Below are positions 12,033 through 23,131 of a stretch of 64,000 nt of DNA, piece after piece. The position numbers and the translations under genes were made by a program. The notes beneath the pieces were generated by a model. That model was given only the letters and a program-made list of their open reading frames with translations. It did no database searches and was not told the origin of the DNA. Within the stretch, counting starts at the first letter, position 1. Each line of letters starts with the position of its first letter. The DNA comes from Hygrocybe punicea (Eukaryota; Basidiomycota; Agaricomycetes; Agaricales; Hygrophoraceae): the NCBI GenBank assembly GCA_963556145.1, contig OY744463.1:1364001-1428000 (forward strand). The letters are read 5' to 3'.

Positions 12033-13352
12033 TAGTGTTGGGGAAGTTCGGTCTCAGACCGACCCAAACCCGGTTTAGACCGAACCGAAACCGCCGGTTT
12101 CGGTTTCGGTTTGGGAATTTCTAGCGGAGACCGAACCATTCGGTCTCGGTTTGGGAGATTTGGCCGCGGGCTGAAACGGTTTCAAACTCAGTTTGAACCG
12201 CAAACCGACAGTCTCAAGTCGGTTACTTGGCTGACTTCGAAAGTCACCCAAAATCACCAACCCCCACCAACAACACCCCCGATGTACGCCAAACGAGGAC
12301 GATGGAGCACCCAAGGTTGACAAAATGGGCGGCGGGGTACTCCCTGCCGCCCGCGTATGTTTTTTTATTTTTATTTATTCGAACTTAACTAACACTTTAA
12401 CAAATTACAGGTTGGCGCACCATCACCACGACCATCACCACGACCACCATCACGACGACGACGACCACGATGGCCGCAACCACCAGGACCGCCACGTCGG
12501 ACGCCAACAACAATGCGTCCAAGACGCGCGCGCATGCAAAGGAACATGAACAGGGTGGAGTGGGAGTCAGAGAGGTGGAACGAGCGGCGGGGGGTGGTGC
12601 ATCCACCCCCGCTCCTTCGTGGTATGTTGTTTGTATCCTTTCTTTTATTGATTTTATTCGTATATAATGGAACGTGGCACCACACCACCACCACCATGCA
12701 ACACCACCACCACCAACACCACCATGCAACACCAATGCGGCCAACGCGGGGTGAACCCGTCCGTTGCGCGTGTTGTACACGCGCGACGCGTCGGGACATT
12801 CACGCGGAGAGGCTTGTACGCCACCACCACGTGTCCGCCGAAAACAACCAACGCGGGTTCAACCCGCCCGTCGTCGTGTGCACAACGCGTATGACGCGTT
12901 GGGACACCACCACCACCTGGATACAACCGAGGTGGGTGGCCCACCCGAACGTGGCGTCATACCACCACCACCACCACCACCACCACCGCGAAACACAAAT
13001 GCGGCCAACGCGGGGTTAACCCGCCCATCGGGTTTAATCCGGTCACCGGGTTTAACACACCCGCTGTCGCGTGTACAAGGCGGAGCACCCCAGCACCCCA
13101 ATCCCACCTCGCAAACGAGCTGGCCACGTCAATTGACGTGTGCGGCGCCGTTGCGAGGTCAGAATGGTGCAGGGGGGCTGACCACCAACGGTCCGCGGTT
13201 CAGACCGCGTTTGGACCGAAATCGAACCGATGCAAACGGTTTGCATCGGTTTCGGTCTGGTTTGGGGATTTTGGGTGGAAAACTGGACCATTTGGTTTCC
13301 GGTTTGGGCAAAAAGGCCCCAAACCGGACCAAACCGAACTTCCCCAACACTA
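12033..13352. mobile_element. hAT-type non-autonomous element 1 (1,320 bp)
   Basis: Both ends carry the inverted repeat TAGTGTTGGGGAAGTTCGG (12033 inward; reverse complement ending 13352). They are flanked by perfect 8-bp direct repeats ATCTGAGT at 12025-12032 and 13353-13360. An 8-bp duplication with TAGTGTTG-like ends is the hAT superfamily pattern. Just inside both ends are dense GGTTTCGG / CCAAACCG / GGTCCGG motifs, probably transposase-binding repeats. The interior has (CACCAC)n and related microsatellites and short open frames only; no transposase or BED/hAT dimerisation domain is visible. It must rely on a transposase from elsewhere. Confidence 0.9.
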
Positions 13353-13417
13353 ATCTGAGTACTTGATTTAGAAGTAGATGAGCATTTGAGGGGGGGGTAG
13401 CCAAATTTCAAAGTGGC

Positions 13418-13431
13418 GGGTCAACACTGTA
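13418..13431. repeat. Pogo-type terminal motif GGGTCAACACTG-TA
   Basis: The motif GGGTCAACACTGTA occurs here and again at 17463-17476 in the same orientation. Pogo/Fot1-type elements end in CAGTGTTGACCC next to a TA duplication. Two copies facing the same way cannot be the two ends of one element, so this one probably belongs to a partly deleted neighbour. Confidence 0.45.
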
Positions 13432-13509
13432 GCAAATTTATATGAGACACGTGTGACATGTCACTTGTGTTATCGATGTTATCGGGGATCCGAGTCGCAT
13501 CTCATCCTA

Positions 13510-15699
13510 TCATTCACTTTCCAAGCCTGAAGCATCACTGGAGCTACTGTCTACTTCCTCTGGCACTGCCAGCTTGCGTTTTTTTGGTCGAGTTGGTTTC
13601 TTGGGATGTTTCTTTTTGGCAACTTTCTCATGTGAAAGTTTCTCACACTCCAACTTCCATCTTTCAACAGCCTCGTTGTGCGCTTCCAAGGCCAGTTTCC
13701 ACTCCTTCTCGATCTCATCTTTGTCACTTTTCCTCCATGCCCTTTCAGCCGCCCTACTCTCCTTGGCTGATTGTTTGTCATTTCGCTTGGCAACATCTCG
13801 TTCCATCTCCTCAATCAGCCTCTTGTCGGTCAACCACCGCCCTTTCCCATCCGGAAACAATTTGGTGTGATCATTTTTCTTCTTATTTCCTTTGGCGTTG
13901 AGGACCTGACTCTGCTTCTCGACAAAAACATTCTGCAGCACCATTTGTGCATGTGCACCCTCGATTATCATATTCCGGGCCTGGATGTGTCGTCATGCCA
14001 GTTCCAAGTTGTCGGTGAGGTCTTTTATCTGTTCCAGTAGCTGATCTCATGTTTGATAATGTGTCCCTGCAGCTGCTCCAGGCTGTGGCCAGTTGGGCAT
14101 GGGGATTGGGGGTGGAACCTCAAGAACGGGACCTGGAATTGTGCTGTGAGAGGTTACAGGGCTCTTTGACAGCAGGAAGCTGCCAGATGATGTGGCAGCA
14201 AGCCCTGCTGTCATCAGCCGAATTCATTTTGAAGGTGAGTCCTCGAGTAGTGCAGGATCAATGCTGACATCATTAACCCTTTTTCGTCGAGTCGTGGTAG
14301 AATCCCCACTTGTCATATTTTTGATTTCTTGTGTTTGGTGTTCCGCTTCTTGTGCCTGGTGAGTGTAGGGATCAATATCAAATGTTGTGGGAGGATGCTG
14401 ATGGAAGGCTGTCATGATGGCGCGCACAGGACTTGGCTGCTGAAGAGGGAACACGCCTTTTACGGAGCTCGGCTCACTTGGTTTCATCTGTGTGGGAGTG
14501 ATGACAGAGGGATTGAAGGGATGGACTCCAGTTGCATGAAATGCTGTGGTGACTGTTTCTGGAGTGAATGCGAGTTGGAAGGCACGTCCAAATACACCGG
14601 TGAAGTCCCCCTTTGTCATTTTTCATTTGTTTTTCTCTTCAAACTCATGAACGAGCTGCTTCCAGATTTCCTTCATCCTCGCAAAGCATACGACATCGAA
14701 GCCTTGAAGGGCGTGAGTACAATGAGGGGGGTAACCCAGAATGACAATCTTGTGGGCCTCGGCAAACTGCAACAACTCTGGGGTGTGGTGAGAGTTGTGG
14801 CCATCAAGCAGCAGGACACGTGTATGACCAGCTGCCTTATCTTCTGTTTGCTCGTTGAAATCTTTGATCCACTCAAGTCCAAGTTCCCCGTCTGTCCACC
14901 CATTTGGTGAGTGACAGTAGTGTTGCCGTAGTTCGGTTCCGAACCTAGCCGAACCCGGTTCAAACCCCGAACCGAACCCTAGGTTCAGTCTAAGTTCAGC
15001 CAAGTGCTGAACCGGACCGCGGGTTCAGTGCCGGGTTTCGAGGCCTGCCGGATTTCCTGAACGGCTCCAAACCGCGTCCAAACCGCGAACGCGGATATTT
15101 TTAAGGTATTTATTTCATTTGTTTTTCGTATTTCTTTACTTACTTTTTCGTGGTAAACAGTATCATGTGACCATTACACGTAGGTTTTCTTCACCAACAC
15201 CGCAACAACGCAAGGCCAATGAACGCGACACATTGTCGCGTTCATGAACACAGGTAAATCTCATAAAATTTCTTAACTTTACTAATATTATCTGCCACAG
15301 GCAACTTGACCGCGACGCACACGACCCGGCACAACATGGATCCCAGCGCCAACGCAATGCCAATGGACGCGGGACGGCCGCAACACCACCACCACCACCA
15401 CCACCAGCGGTGGCAATGGCAACGGCATCAACGACGACGGCAACGGCCATCAGCAGCGCCGGCAGCAGCAGAACCACCTGCAACAGCAGCAGCAACGCCG
15501 GCAACAGCAGCAACACCGGCAACAGCAGCAATGCCGGCAGCAGCAGCCGTGGCAGCAACACCACCGCGACCATACCACCACCCGAAGAGGACAACAGCAG
15601 CAGTGCCAGCAGCATCAGCTGCTGCTGCTGCTGCACCAAGCCATCCAATGCCAACGGACACGGGACAGCCGCAACACCACCACCACCGGCGGCAACGGC

Positions 15700-15730
<31 letters not shown>

Positions 15731-17012
15731 GGCAACGGCGACAACAGCAGCAGCAACGGCAACAGCAGCAGCAGCAGCAGCAGCCGTGGCAGCAACACCA
15801 CCACAACCATACCACCGCCCCGACGAGGACAACGGTTGGCAGCAGCAGCGCCGGCAATGCCACGCAGGGACCACGGGACAAGACCCCGTCCCTCCACATC
15901 CCTTGGGGACACCGGAGGGTTCCCCCGCACCCATCTACCTCGCGAAGTGCAGCGCCGTATCTATTGATACGTGCCTGCCATTCGTGAGGAGAACGGACGG
16001 GGTGAGCCCACCTTGGTCTGGGTTTCAGACCGCGTCTGAACCCAGACCGAACGCGAAGAGACGGTTCGACGCCGTCTGGGTCCGGGTTTGGCCATGCGCC
16101 AAACCGGATCCGAAGTTCAGTTCGCGGTTCCGCCAAAAAGGGTCGGAACCGGACCGAACTGAACTTCGGCAACACTAAGTGACAGATACTAACATCTTGT
16201 TAGTCTTTGCAAGCTTATGTGACACAGTAGGGAACCTACGAAGCATTCGCAACATTATCCTCACCCCATTTTTTCATGAAATTTTTGCCTTTGTAGATAA
16301 TTTCCGGCTTCAGCGTGGTCCCATCGGCACAGATGGTGATGAGAGTTGTGATATTTTCGCGGTTGGCACCTCCTTGCTTATGTTGTGTTTTAGTCCCACG
16401 TCTTCCAACAACTCATTCTCGGCCCTCGTGCGAAGCTGTGAATCCTGTCTCATCCATGGCGTAAGTGTCCTCCCTATGAATATTTGGATCCTTGATGTGT
16501 TCTTTCACCAAGTCAAACCAGTGTGAAACAGCTGTCGGATTCAGGGCCTGGGCCCTCTGTGTGTCCAATGGGCGGCTCCAGTGACTTTGAAGCTCATCCC
16601 TATGTCGTTCTAAGAACCTGTCACACCAATTGGATTCAGGGTCAATGGTCTCCCCCTCCCGTGGTTGGCTTGTGATAATTGAGTTTGCAAGAGTGACGAT
16701 TTGGAAGAGTGTCATTGGGAAGCCTCGGTCAGCACAGGATTGGATGTGATCAACAAGAATACGCTCCTCCTGAACAGATAACTTCTGCTTTGAAGCATTG
16801 AACGCACTCATTGAGACTCCACCGTTAGCAAGACATCTGAGGGTATCCTTGTTAACTCCATGTTCATTTGCAATCTGTCGGAGAGATCGACAAAGATTTT
16901 CCAGCTTTGCCTGGTTATGGGAAAATGCATCCAGTGCCCTTTGCATCTTTGCATTGTCTGCACGCTGAGCCTTTCTCTTTTTAGCTGACTGTGAGAGTGC
17001 CCTTGCAACCAT
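13510..17012 (-). pseudogene. Pogo-like (Tc1/mariner) DDE transposase, broken
   Basis: On the minus strand, 17012-16413 encodes a CENP-B/Tc5-type helix-turn-helix region (basic MVARALSQSAKKRKAQR; RILVDHIQSCADRGFPMT; WCDRFLERHRDELQSHWSRP) and the start of the DDE domain (DTYAMDETGFT). The frame continues past a TGA (16413-16415) through TICADGTTLKPEIIYKGKNF. A 5' intron with a GACTAAC branch site ends near 16192. The second exon (SPNGWTDGELGLEWI; RVLLLDGHNSHHTPELLQFA; YPPHCTHALQGFDVV) is split by the hAT insertion at 14918-16177. A C-terminal part follows (GVFGRAFQLAF; GVHPFNPSVI; Lys-rich tail to 13510). In-frame TGA codons at 16413, 14623, 14224, 14047 and 13993 all fit CGA changed to TGA. 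The gene is dead. Its 5' element end is probably at 17474. Confidence 0.88.
14918..16177. mobile_element. hAT-type non-autonomous element 2 (1,260 bp), inside the pogo gene
   Basis: The ends are TAGTGTTGCCG(T/A)AGTTC inverted repeats, flanked by perfect 8-bp duplications AGTGACAG at 14910-14917 and 16178-16185. It is related to element 1 through the shared TAGTGTTG..GAAGTTCGGT ends and GAACCG/CGGTTC-rich subterminal DNA. The interior is dominated by CAG/CAA/GGC and CAC trinucleotide runs (about 15380-15840), giving open frames of Ala, Gln, Ser or Leu runs that are not credible genes. No transposase is encoded. Removing the element and one duplication restores the reading frame of the interrupted transposase exon. 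Confidence 0.9.
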
Positions 17013-17430
17013 TGCGTCCAGAGAAGCTGCTTGAAAAGGGATTGATGAGCCGACACAGTGAACACGACTTGTATCATGCGCCTTGAGTCACGTACTGTCA
17101 CGCTCCAAAATCAGAAAATCTAGACATGAGATTTTCTCAGTCAATTCTCCATAAAATCTTTTAATTCCGGAGACAAACTAAGCCATTAATATGTCACAAA
17201 TAAGTTTTTGGTGGTAAAACAACACACTCTGGGCCCCATTTCGGGTCAGGAGTGGTTACAAAAGTTGATTTCATGCAAATCTGACTGATTTCAGATGTAT
17301 ATATGGTTGGTGTGTAATGACTACCGCTCAGATCCTAGTCAAAATTGGTACACATATCGGTAACATACACAAGATGGTAGCCACAAATTTTCTAAGAAAT
17401 AGGAGAAAAACTGAGTGAGTTTTCCTATAA

Positions 17431-17476
17431 GTGTATCAAGGAGTGGGGGTGTATCAAGGAGTGGGTCAACACTGTA
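17431..17476. repeat. Terminal repeat of the pogo-like element
   Basis: Two tandem copies of GTGTATCAAGGAGTGGG are followed by GGGTCAACACTG and TA. On the minus strand this reads TA-CAGTGTTGACCC, the expected 5' end of the transposase-bearing element whose coding strand is minus. Confidence 0.6.
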
Positions 17477-17852
17477 TGCCAATCACCCCCGATTGTCTCT
17501 GATCAAAATCCAGACAAATTTTGAGGTTTTAGCACAAAATGCCAGGGTAAAGTCCAGACCGCTCCAGGTGGCAAAAATGCCAGTTCCAAAGTCTGGACAG
17601 GGGGTTTACCGACCATAGTACTGGGTATTTATCTGCCAGTTATCTGCCCGGCAAGTTCTGGACACATGTTTTTTTACTTCTCGTCGCTCTGAAAGTCGAG
17701 CAGTGCACTCTAAAATCGGTCTGCAGCATGATATGTGTCTTGTGCATGTCTATGTGTGAAATTTAGAATGAAATTTGCACGCCTGCCGACAAAAATGTCC
17801 AACTGGCAGATAACTTGTCGATATGGCAGATAACTAAGTTCAAATTCCGAAA

Positions 17853-17876
17853 AGTTATCTGCCATGGCAGATAACT
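17853..17876. repeat. Perfect 24-bp palindrome
   Basis: AGTTATCTGCCA followed by its exact reverse complement. The half-site GGCAGATAACT recurs near 17800-17835, and its reverse complement near 17640. This looks like a protein-binding array at the left end of the surrounding element. Confidence 0.7.
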
Positions 17877-18049
17877 CATTGATATCATGCCCACTGGAGA
17901 ACACACACAATTGGCCTCAGGCTACAGCTATTCCTCCTCTCCTCACTCTACCTGCATCACAGGATTCTCTTTCATCTTTGTAACAGCCGTTTATATCGAA
18001 TTCACTTCCAACTACACCACCAAGTTCCGACGTCTTCCTCTTGTTGCAA

Positions 18050-19946
18050 TGGATGATGATGAAGCACCTTTCGTGAAGAAACGCGGTCGTCCGAAAGGAT
18101 GAAAGGACGGACCACACTGAGAAGGCGCTCCAAAGTGTGGCCGACCGACAAAGAAGACTGCGAACGATGAGAACTTGGATGCTGCAGTAATACAAGGTGT
18201 GTGCAGTGTTTCTGATATATGCCACTGTTGCAGCCATCTTATATTAACCATTTATTGCAGAGCAAGATGAATATCCCGGGGACTGGATAGAAAGCGACTT
18301 CACAGGCAATGTCTTGGCCCAAATCTTTGAGTTGGAAGCGACACCGTTGACACTTGAGTCAAGCTAGGCTGCATGTGAGTTTCAGCCTGGCTTTTCTATC
18401 ATAGCATTGTAATAAAACCTTTTCATAGCACTTTCAGCTATGCTATCTTTACAACCTACGCCAGAGCCAGCACCGGATATCCAGCGGCTGGACACAACCC
18501 TTCAGCAACCCATTGTTGCTGAAAGGTTGGACTAAGTTATGGAACCTCCTACTGGAAATGTCCAGCAGGAAAACCTCACTTGCGAGCAACTCCATGAGGC
18601 TGCATGTGCCTCCCAAACTTGTGAGTCCCCCCTTTTTCAACACAGTTATTTCTCAACTTTATCTAGGGCCATTCTTCACAACACGTGAAACTTTCGATAT
18701 TGATAGCAACAACGAAGATGATCCGGAGGACGTCTCTGACGACGAGCTTCTGAGAGTATGGCGAGGAGATGCTGATACATGAGGAGCTGTGGACAAAGGT
18801 GGTGTGTCGTTTTTCAATGGTTTAGCTTCTTCCTTTGGACTAATAGGAACGAAGGCGCATGGTTTGAACAGCTGGCCTACATGCCTGATTGGCTATACAA
18901 GCACTTTGGTGAAGTTATTGCACCAATCATCTTTCGAAAAGAGGGCTGCAACCTATCAAAGCCAACTACGTACACAGCAATGAGCCCATCATTTTGGATC
19001 CACCCACCTGAGCCAGCTTTCTTGTTATGCCATCACTGTTTTGAGCCAGCCTTGTATTACCATCCCTGTGTCTTCTTATGGCTGCCACATTTTTTGGTCA
19101 ACATGCTACATTGTCCAAGCTGCTGTGGCGGAATTCTTGAGAAGAATGGCGCTCTTCCGCCTTGGCGCATTACTGACATTGATGACAACTTTTATATTAT
19201 CTCCTGGGTGTACTACTGTTGAAAAGGGTGCAAAACTCATTTTGCAGGCTGGTTGCCAGCACTCATTGACACTCTGCTGTGCTATATTCAACTTGCATTT
19301 CAAGCTGTCCTCTTGCACCACAGCGGTCTTTTACAGCAAGTCATTACACAACTCTGGGTTGGAAATCAGCATAAAATGGGGCCCAGCGGTGTTCATGCTC
19401 TCCTCCTTGAGCTTCATTCGTTACGGTTCAACATCTTACAAGCCCAATATCTCGAAGCAGCTCTAGAACTTGTCCAGGGTCAGGAAAGTGAAGCTGCAAT
19501 GACACGATCTTGCTTTATCTTGTCCGACACCTGTTCAAGCCATCCCCAACATCTTCGACAATTCTTGGCCAGTCGCATCAAGCGGTTCTGAAATACCAGA
19601 TGATAACGGTCTTGTTGAGGTGCTCGAATTCCCAGGGCAAGGCAAGCTGCCGTTACCAATGTGAGTTTTGTTTATGAACTTCGAGAGTAGAGAAAATGGA
19701 ACTACTTCCCTTGTTTGTAGTGATGGAAACTTGGATATTGAGCACACAGATGTCCAACTCCCAAAGAAACGGCGTCGCGTCGTGCCTGACCAGATGCGTC
19801 AACGAACAAAGCGCAGATGCCGCCGTTGTGGCAATAATGAGTGCCCAGGTAACAGTGATATACTGAATTGTCCCCATCCTTGCGCGACGCCGTGCAAGTT
19901 TTGTCATCATACTAGTGGTTGCCGTGGTGTGGATGGTGGAAAGTGA
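18050..19946 (+). pseudogene. Decayed DUF6729-like repeat-family gene
   Basis: The start is a Met followed by DDDEAPFVKKRGRPKG, an AT-hook-like G-R-P motif. In-frame TGA codons follow at 18100 and 18118, then a second G-R-P-T-K-K. Further right, out-of-frame pieces match a family I recall from Agaricomycetes as DUF6729: WLYKHFGEVIAPIIFRKEG, MSPSFWIHPPEPAFLL, CHHCFEPALYYHPCVFLW, ALPPWRITDIDDNFYI, HKMGPSGVHALLLELHSLRF. The C-terminus at 19760-19946 is a Cys-rich zinc-knuckle-like segment (RRCRRCGNNECPG ... CPHPCATPCKFCHH ... GCRGVDGGK). Several frameshifts and stops show it is dead. The function of the family is not known to me; the family number is from memory. Confidence 0.6.
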
Positions 19947-20740
19947 TGTACATGGCCGTTGTTGTAGCGATTTTTTCATTGTACTGTACCACTTTGAACT
20001 GGGACTTCTTTCCGTTACATGAATGATTATTAATCTCTCTTTCTTTTCTTTCTTTTCTTTCTTTTCCGTTCTTTAAATACCCAGTAGTATGGTTGGAAAA
20101 CTGGACAGGGGGACCCCCAGCTACCTGAGGCCAGTTAGAAATCTGGACAAGGGGACATTGCAAGAAAATTTAATTGATTAATAATTAATTTTGAGCTATC
20201 CCAGAGGTCACAGCTCGCATGCAAATGAAGCATTATGCTTTGTTACCCTCAATCTCCAATCTGGTGTGAAATCCTTATCTAAAGGTAACATTGAGCTTTC
20301 GGTGGAGAACACTAAGCTGTTCATGGATCTACACCAAGGATCCAAGAAGTATGAAATTCCACCTTCCTAGTAGGCTAGATCGCTAATCCGGACAAAATTT
20401 ACTGAAATTGGCAGGCCAGATCAAAGTCTGGACAAAATTGGCCAAAATTGGCCATTTTTTATCTGGACATGAAAATCAAAATTCAAGTTTTTGTGATCTG
20501 GCCTTGGTAGAGATAATCGGGGGTCCTGGTAACAACCCCAGGATGAGATGAGATACATCGGGAAATCAGGGAGGTGCCGGTATATCCAGGTGGAGTGATA
20601 AGCAGACTTGTAGCCACTTGCAATGTCTTATCTAGTCAAATGAATGCATTCAAGTACAATATAATTATTGTGATGGTTGATCATTTGCACTCAGATTTGT
20701 GAGAATTGATTGCTGTATACAAGGGGCTACAATATACACC

Positions 20741-21046
20741 TAATTATTCTGCTGCAATCCCATTTTTTCACAGTCTTATAGAAGCTTGGCCATACATTCT
20801 GATGAGCATTTAATTATTCCTGTAAAATATCATTTTTTCACAGTCTTTTAGAAGCTTGGCCATACAATATAAGCCATTCCGATAAACATCTAATTATTCC
20901 TGTGAAATACCATTTTTTCACAGTCATGTAGAGGCTTAGCCATACAATATAAGCCATTGTGATAAACATTTAGTTATTCCTGTGGAATACCATTTTCTTT
21001 ACAGTCTTGTAGAACCTTGGCTGTACAATATCACTATGATAAACTC
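20741..21046. repeat. Four tandem copies of a 70-80 bp unit
   Basis: Units start with TAATTATTC (or TAGTTATTC) at 20741, 20811, 20891 and 20971. Each has CATTTTTTCACAGTC (last copy CATTTTCTTTACAGTC) and GAAGCTTGGCCATACAAT-like sequence. Copies 2 and 3 are 80 bp and nearly identical. AT-rich and non-coding. Confidence 0.85.
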
Positions 21047-22259
21047 TTATAGTACTTACCTGCACCATTAATACCCCCCAAGGCCCTCCCCACATTCCAT
21101 CGCCAGTAAAAACAATGGAGATGTCGTCCACAACGTCCCCATCATCCCTGTTGTGGTTGTTGCTGTCCCAATCAGTCCTGCTGTCAAGCTGCACCAGGAT
21201 GATGGTACCGACAGTTGGGGTGGTATCTCAATGACGACAACATCACCATGGGCGACCCTCCTTATTTCCTGTGTCTCCTTTGTCACTGTGTGCCTGGCCC
21301 ACCCGCCCATTCACCCTTCTCATTCTCTACTTCCACTCCCACCTCATAAATCGCATCTCCCACCCTTCATTGCTGTTAAATGCATAAAGCAAAATCTAAG
21401 ATGAGCATTTTTGTTGTATTAGTATACTTATTCAATAATCCATCCAGTCCACATGGCCGGCCGCTATGTCCGTTGCTTGTCATTCTGTCATTTGTTGTTC
21501 CACCACCACCAATTGCTTCCTGGTGGGTGAATGTTATGGATCGCTTCTGCAGTGTGCTCCAACAACAATCAACTTAACTAGGAGGGGGGGTTTCCAGAAG
21601 AGAGAATAGCAGTTTCATTGTTGCTTACAACTAAGACAACACTGCTACAAGTGGGGGGGGTCAAGGTCTAATGTCATTGCAAGCCATGGGGGTTACCCAA
21701 GATAAGGGGGTCTGTCCCAAGAACCAGACTAAACGTAAGGAAAAGAAAGAAGAAAAAGTCCGAACCAACTACAAGAATAGTAGATATAGTGACTGGTCTT
21801 GAGGGGAGGTAAATAGAAGTCCAACCATGAAGCTACAGCAAGTCCAACTACACCATGTGTTCACCATGAGGCGGACATGAGGCGTCCTCATGTCGATGTT
21901 CTCACGATCCAACTGGGGGCCTTGGTGTCATTGAGGATAGAAGAGGTCCGGATGACTCGGATGATTTGTCATTGGATCATGTGATGTGCAGAATTGCCTA
22001 TTCGGGGTCTACACTTGCTGTAATGGGCAAGTGCGCAGTCTGGCAAGTGTGATGCATGGTTGGATCGAAGAGGGGTATTGTCTAGTGTGGGATTGGTGAA
22101 GGGAGTGTCTTGAGGTAGTGTGGATATAATGGCAAGGTTGGTATGAAAGAAAACAAAGGAATGTATGGAGGGAAAACCAACTAAGACAGTGGGCTAGTCG
22201 AGGACAGACATGCAAACAGCATAAGCTGTACCGGATCATGATGTCTGTGTCAATGACGT
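21047..22259. other. Interval without recognised gene
   Basis: No coherent coding signal on either strand. Open stretches are short and low in complexity. G-runs at about 21583-21590 and 21652-21660 are the only notable composition. Confidence 0.35.
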
Positions 22260-23131
22260 TGTAGATGTGGGTTCTTGGTGGCTTTGGAACAATAAAGATA
22301 GAAATGATCCTAACCAGTGGGGTGTCAGCGTAGAAGTGACTGTGGATAATCAGTGTCGGGGATAATAGTAAAGGAAGGGAATGTAAGTAAAAGTAAAGCC
22401 GCCGTGTAAAACTGGACTAAAATAACAAACCTGGCGATGAACGGACTGAAAACAGATAAATAACGACGAACCTGACGATGCCGACGATGTCGGGTACGGC
22501 GGGTCAGGTTGGGTTGGGTTGGAAATGATGAACAAGTAAGGGAACAATGATAAAGACAATGAAGTGAACTATAAAAATCTAAGGGTCTACGAGGACGAGC
22601 ATTTGAAGTGATTAAAATGATTCTCACTATGAGGGAAACGGGGACTAATGGTATCTCTTTTTTTGTATGGTCGTCGGGGACCATTTTTATAGTACAGGAG
22701 TGAGTAATCTACTTTTGGACATGTCTATTTTTGCTGATGGTAAGCTACAAAGAAATGTTGGAATGGGGATGTGGAAAGGGGGGTTGCAAAGCGACGAAGA
22801 CAGGAATATGGAGGGGAAAACGAATAGATATGAAATGTCCTACATATCTCCAAAAGGACGAGGGGATGCACAAATAAGGTAAGTCCGAAGTCGGGAATCA
22901 AGTCCGAAGAGATCCATCTCTTACAATTGGAACTCTGGGGCATATGAGGCTGCTGGATTTGGTCCAAAAGCGGCTGTGACGAAGTGGCATACGTCGGGTC
23001 ACATCGGTCACATCGGGTCATGTCACATCGGGTTACGTCGGGTTGGAATGGGAATTGATTGGAGGTGTCGGGTTCATCTGGATTCGTGATATATCGACGA
23101 TATGGACTCAGAGGGACGTTGAGTCTCTACA
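22260..23131 (-). mobile_element. Solo LTR, same family as the 23,982-29,872 element
   Basis: This is a reverse-oriented, diverged copy of the 976-bp LTR described below. It starts TGTAGATGTGGG (the complement of the LTR end CCCGCATCTACA) and ends ...CTCTACA. It is flanked by 4-bp direct repeats ACGT (22256-22259 and 23132-23135). At 872 bp it is shorter, with internal deletions. No internal region is attached, so it is probably the product of LTR-LTR recombination. Confidence 0.85.

Larger units (their letters stand above)
17485..20524 (+). mobile_element. Putative DNA element with short TIRs and a DUF6729-like gene
   Basis: ACCCCCGATTGTCTCT (17485-17500) is matched in inverted orientation by AGAGATAATCGGGGGT (20509-20524), 15 of 16 positions. 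Just inside both ends are repeated CTGGACA/TGTCCAG motifs (about 17508-17660 and 20096-20470), as expected of subterminal transposase-binding sites. The left side also has several GGCAGATAAC repeats. Between them lies one decayed gene. No clear target duplication was found, so the limits are provisional. Confidence 0.55.

Noticed and set aside
11866..13431. A possible MITE with AGTGTTG ends enclosing hAT element 1
   Set aside because: Only seven or so bases of the ends agree (AGTGTTGGATTCCC against AGTGTTGACCCGCC), and no flanking duplication could be shown.
15163..15970. Open frames of Leu, Ala, Gln or Ser runs
   Set aside because: These come from trinucleotide microsatellites inside hAT element 2, open on both strands.
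20037..20070. (TTTC)n tract
   Set aside because: Simple microsatellite at the edge of the DUF6729-like element; no sign of function.
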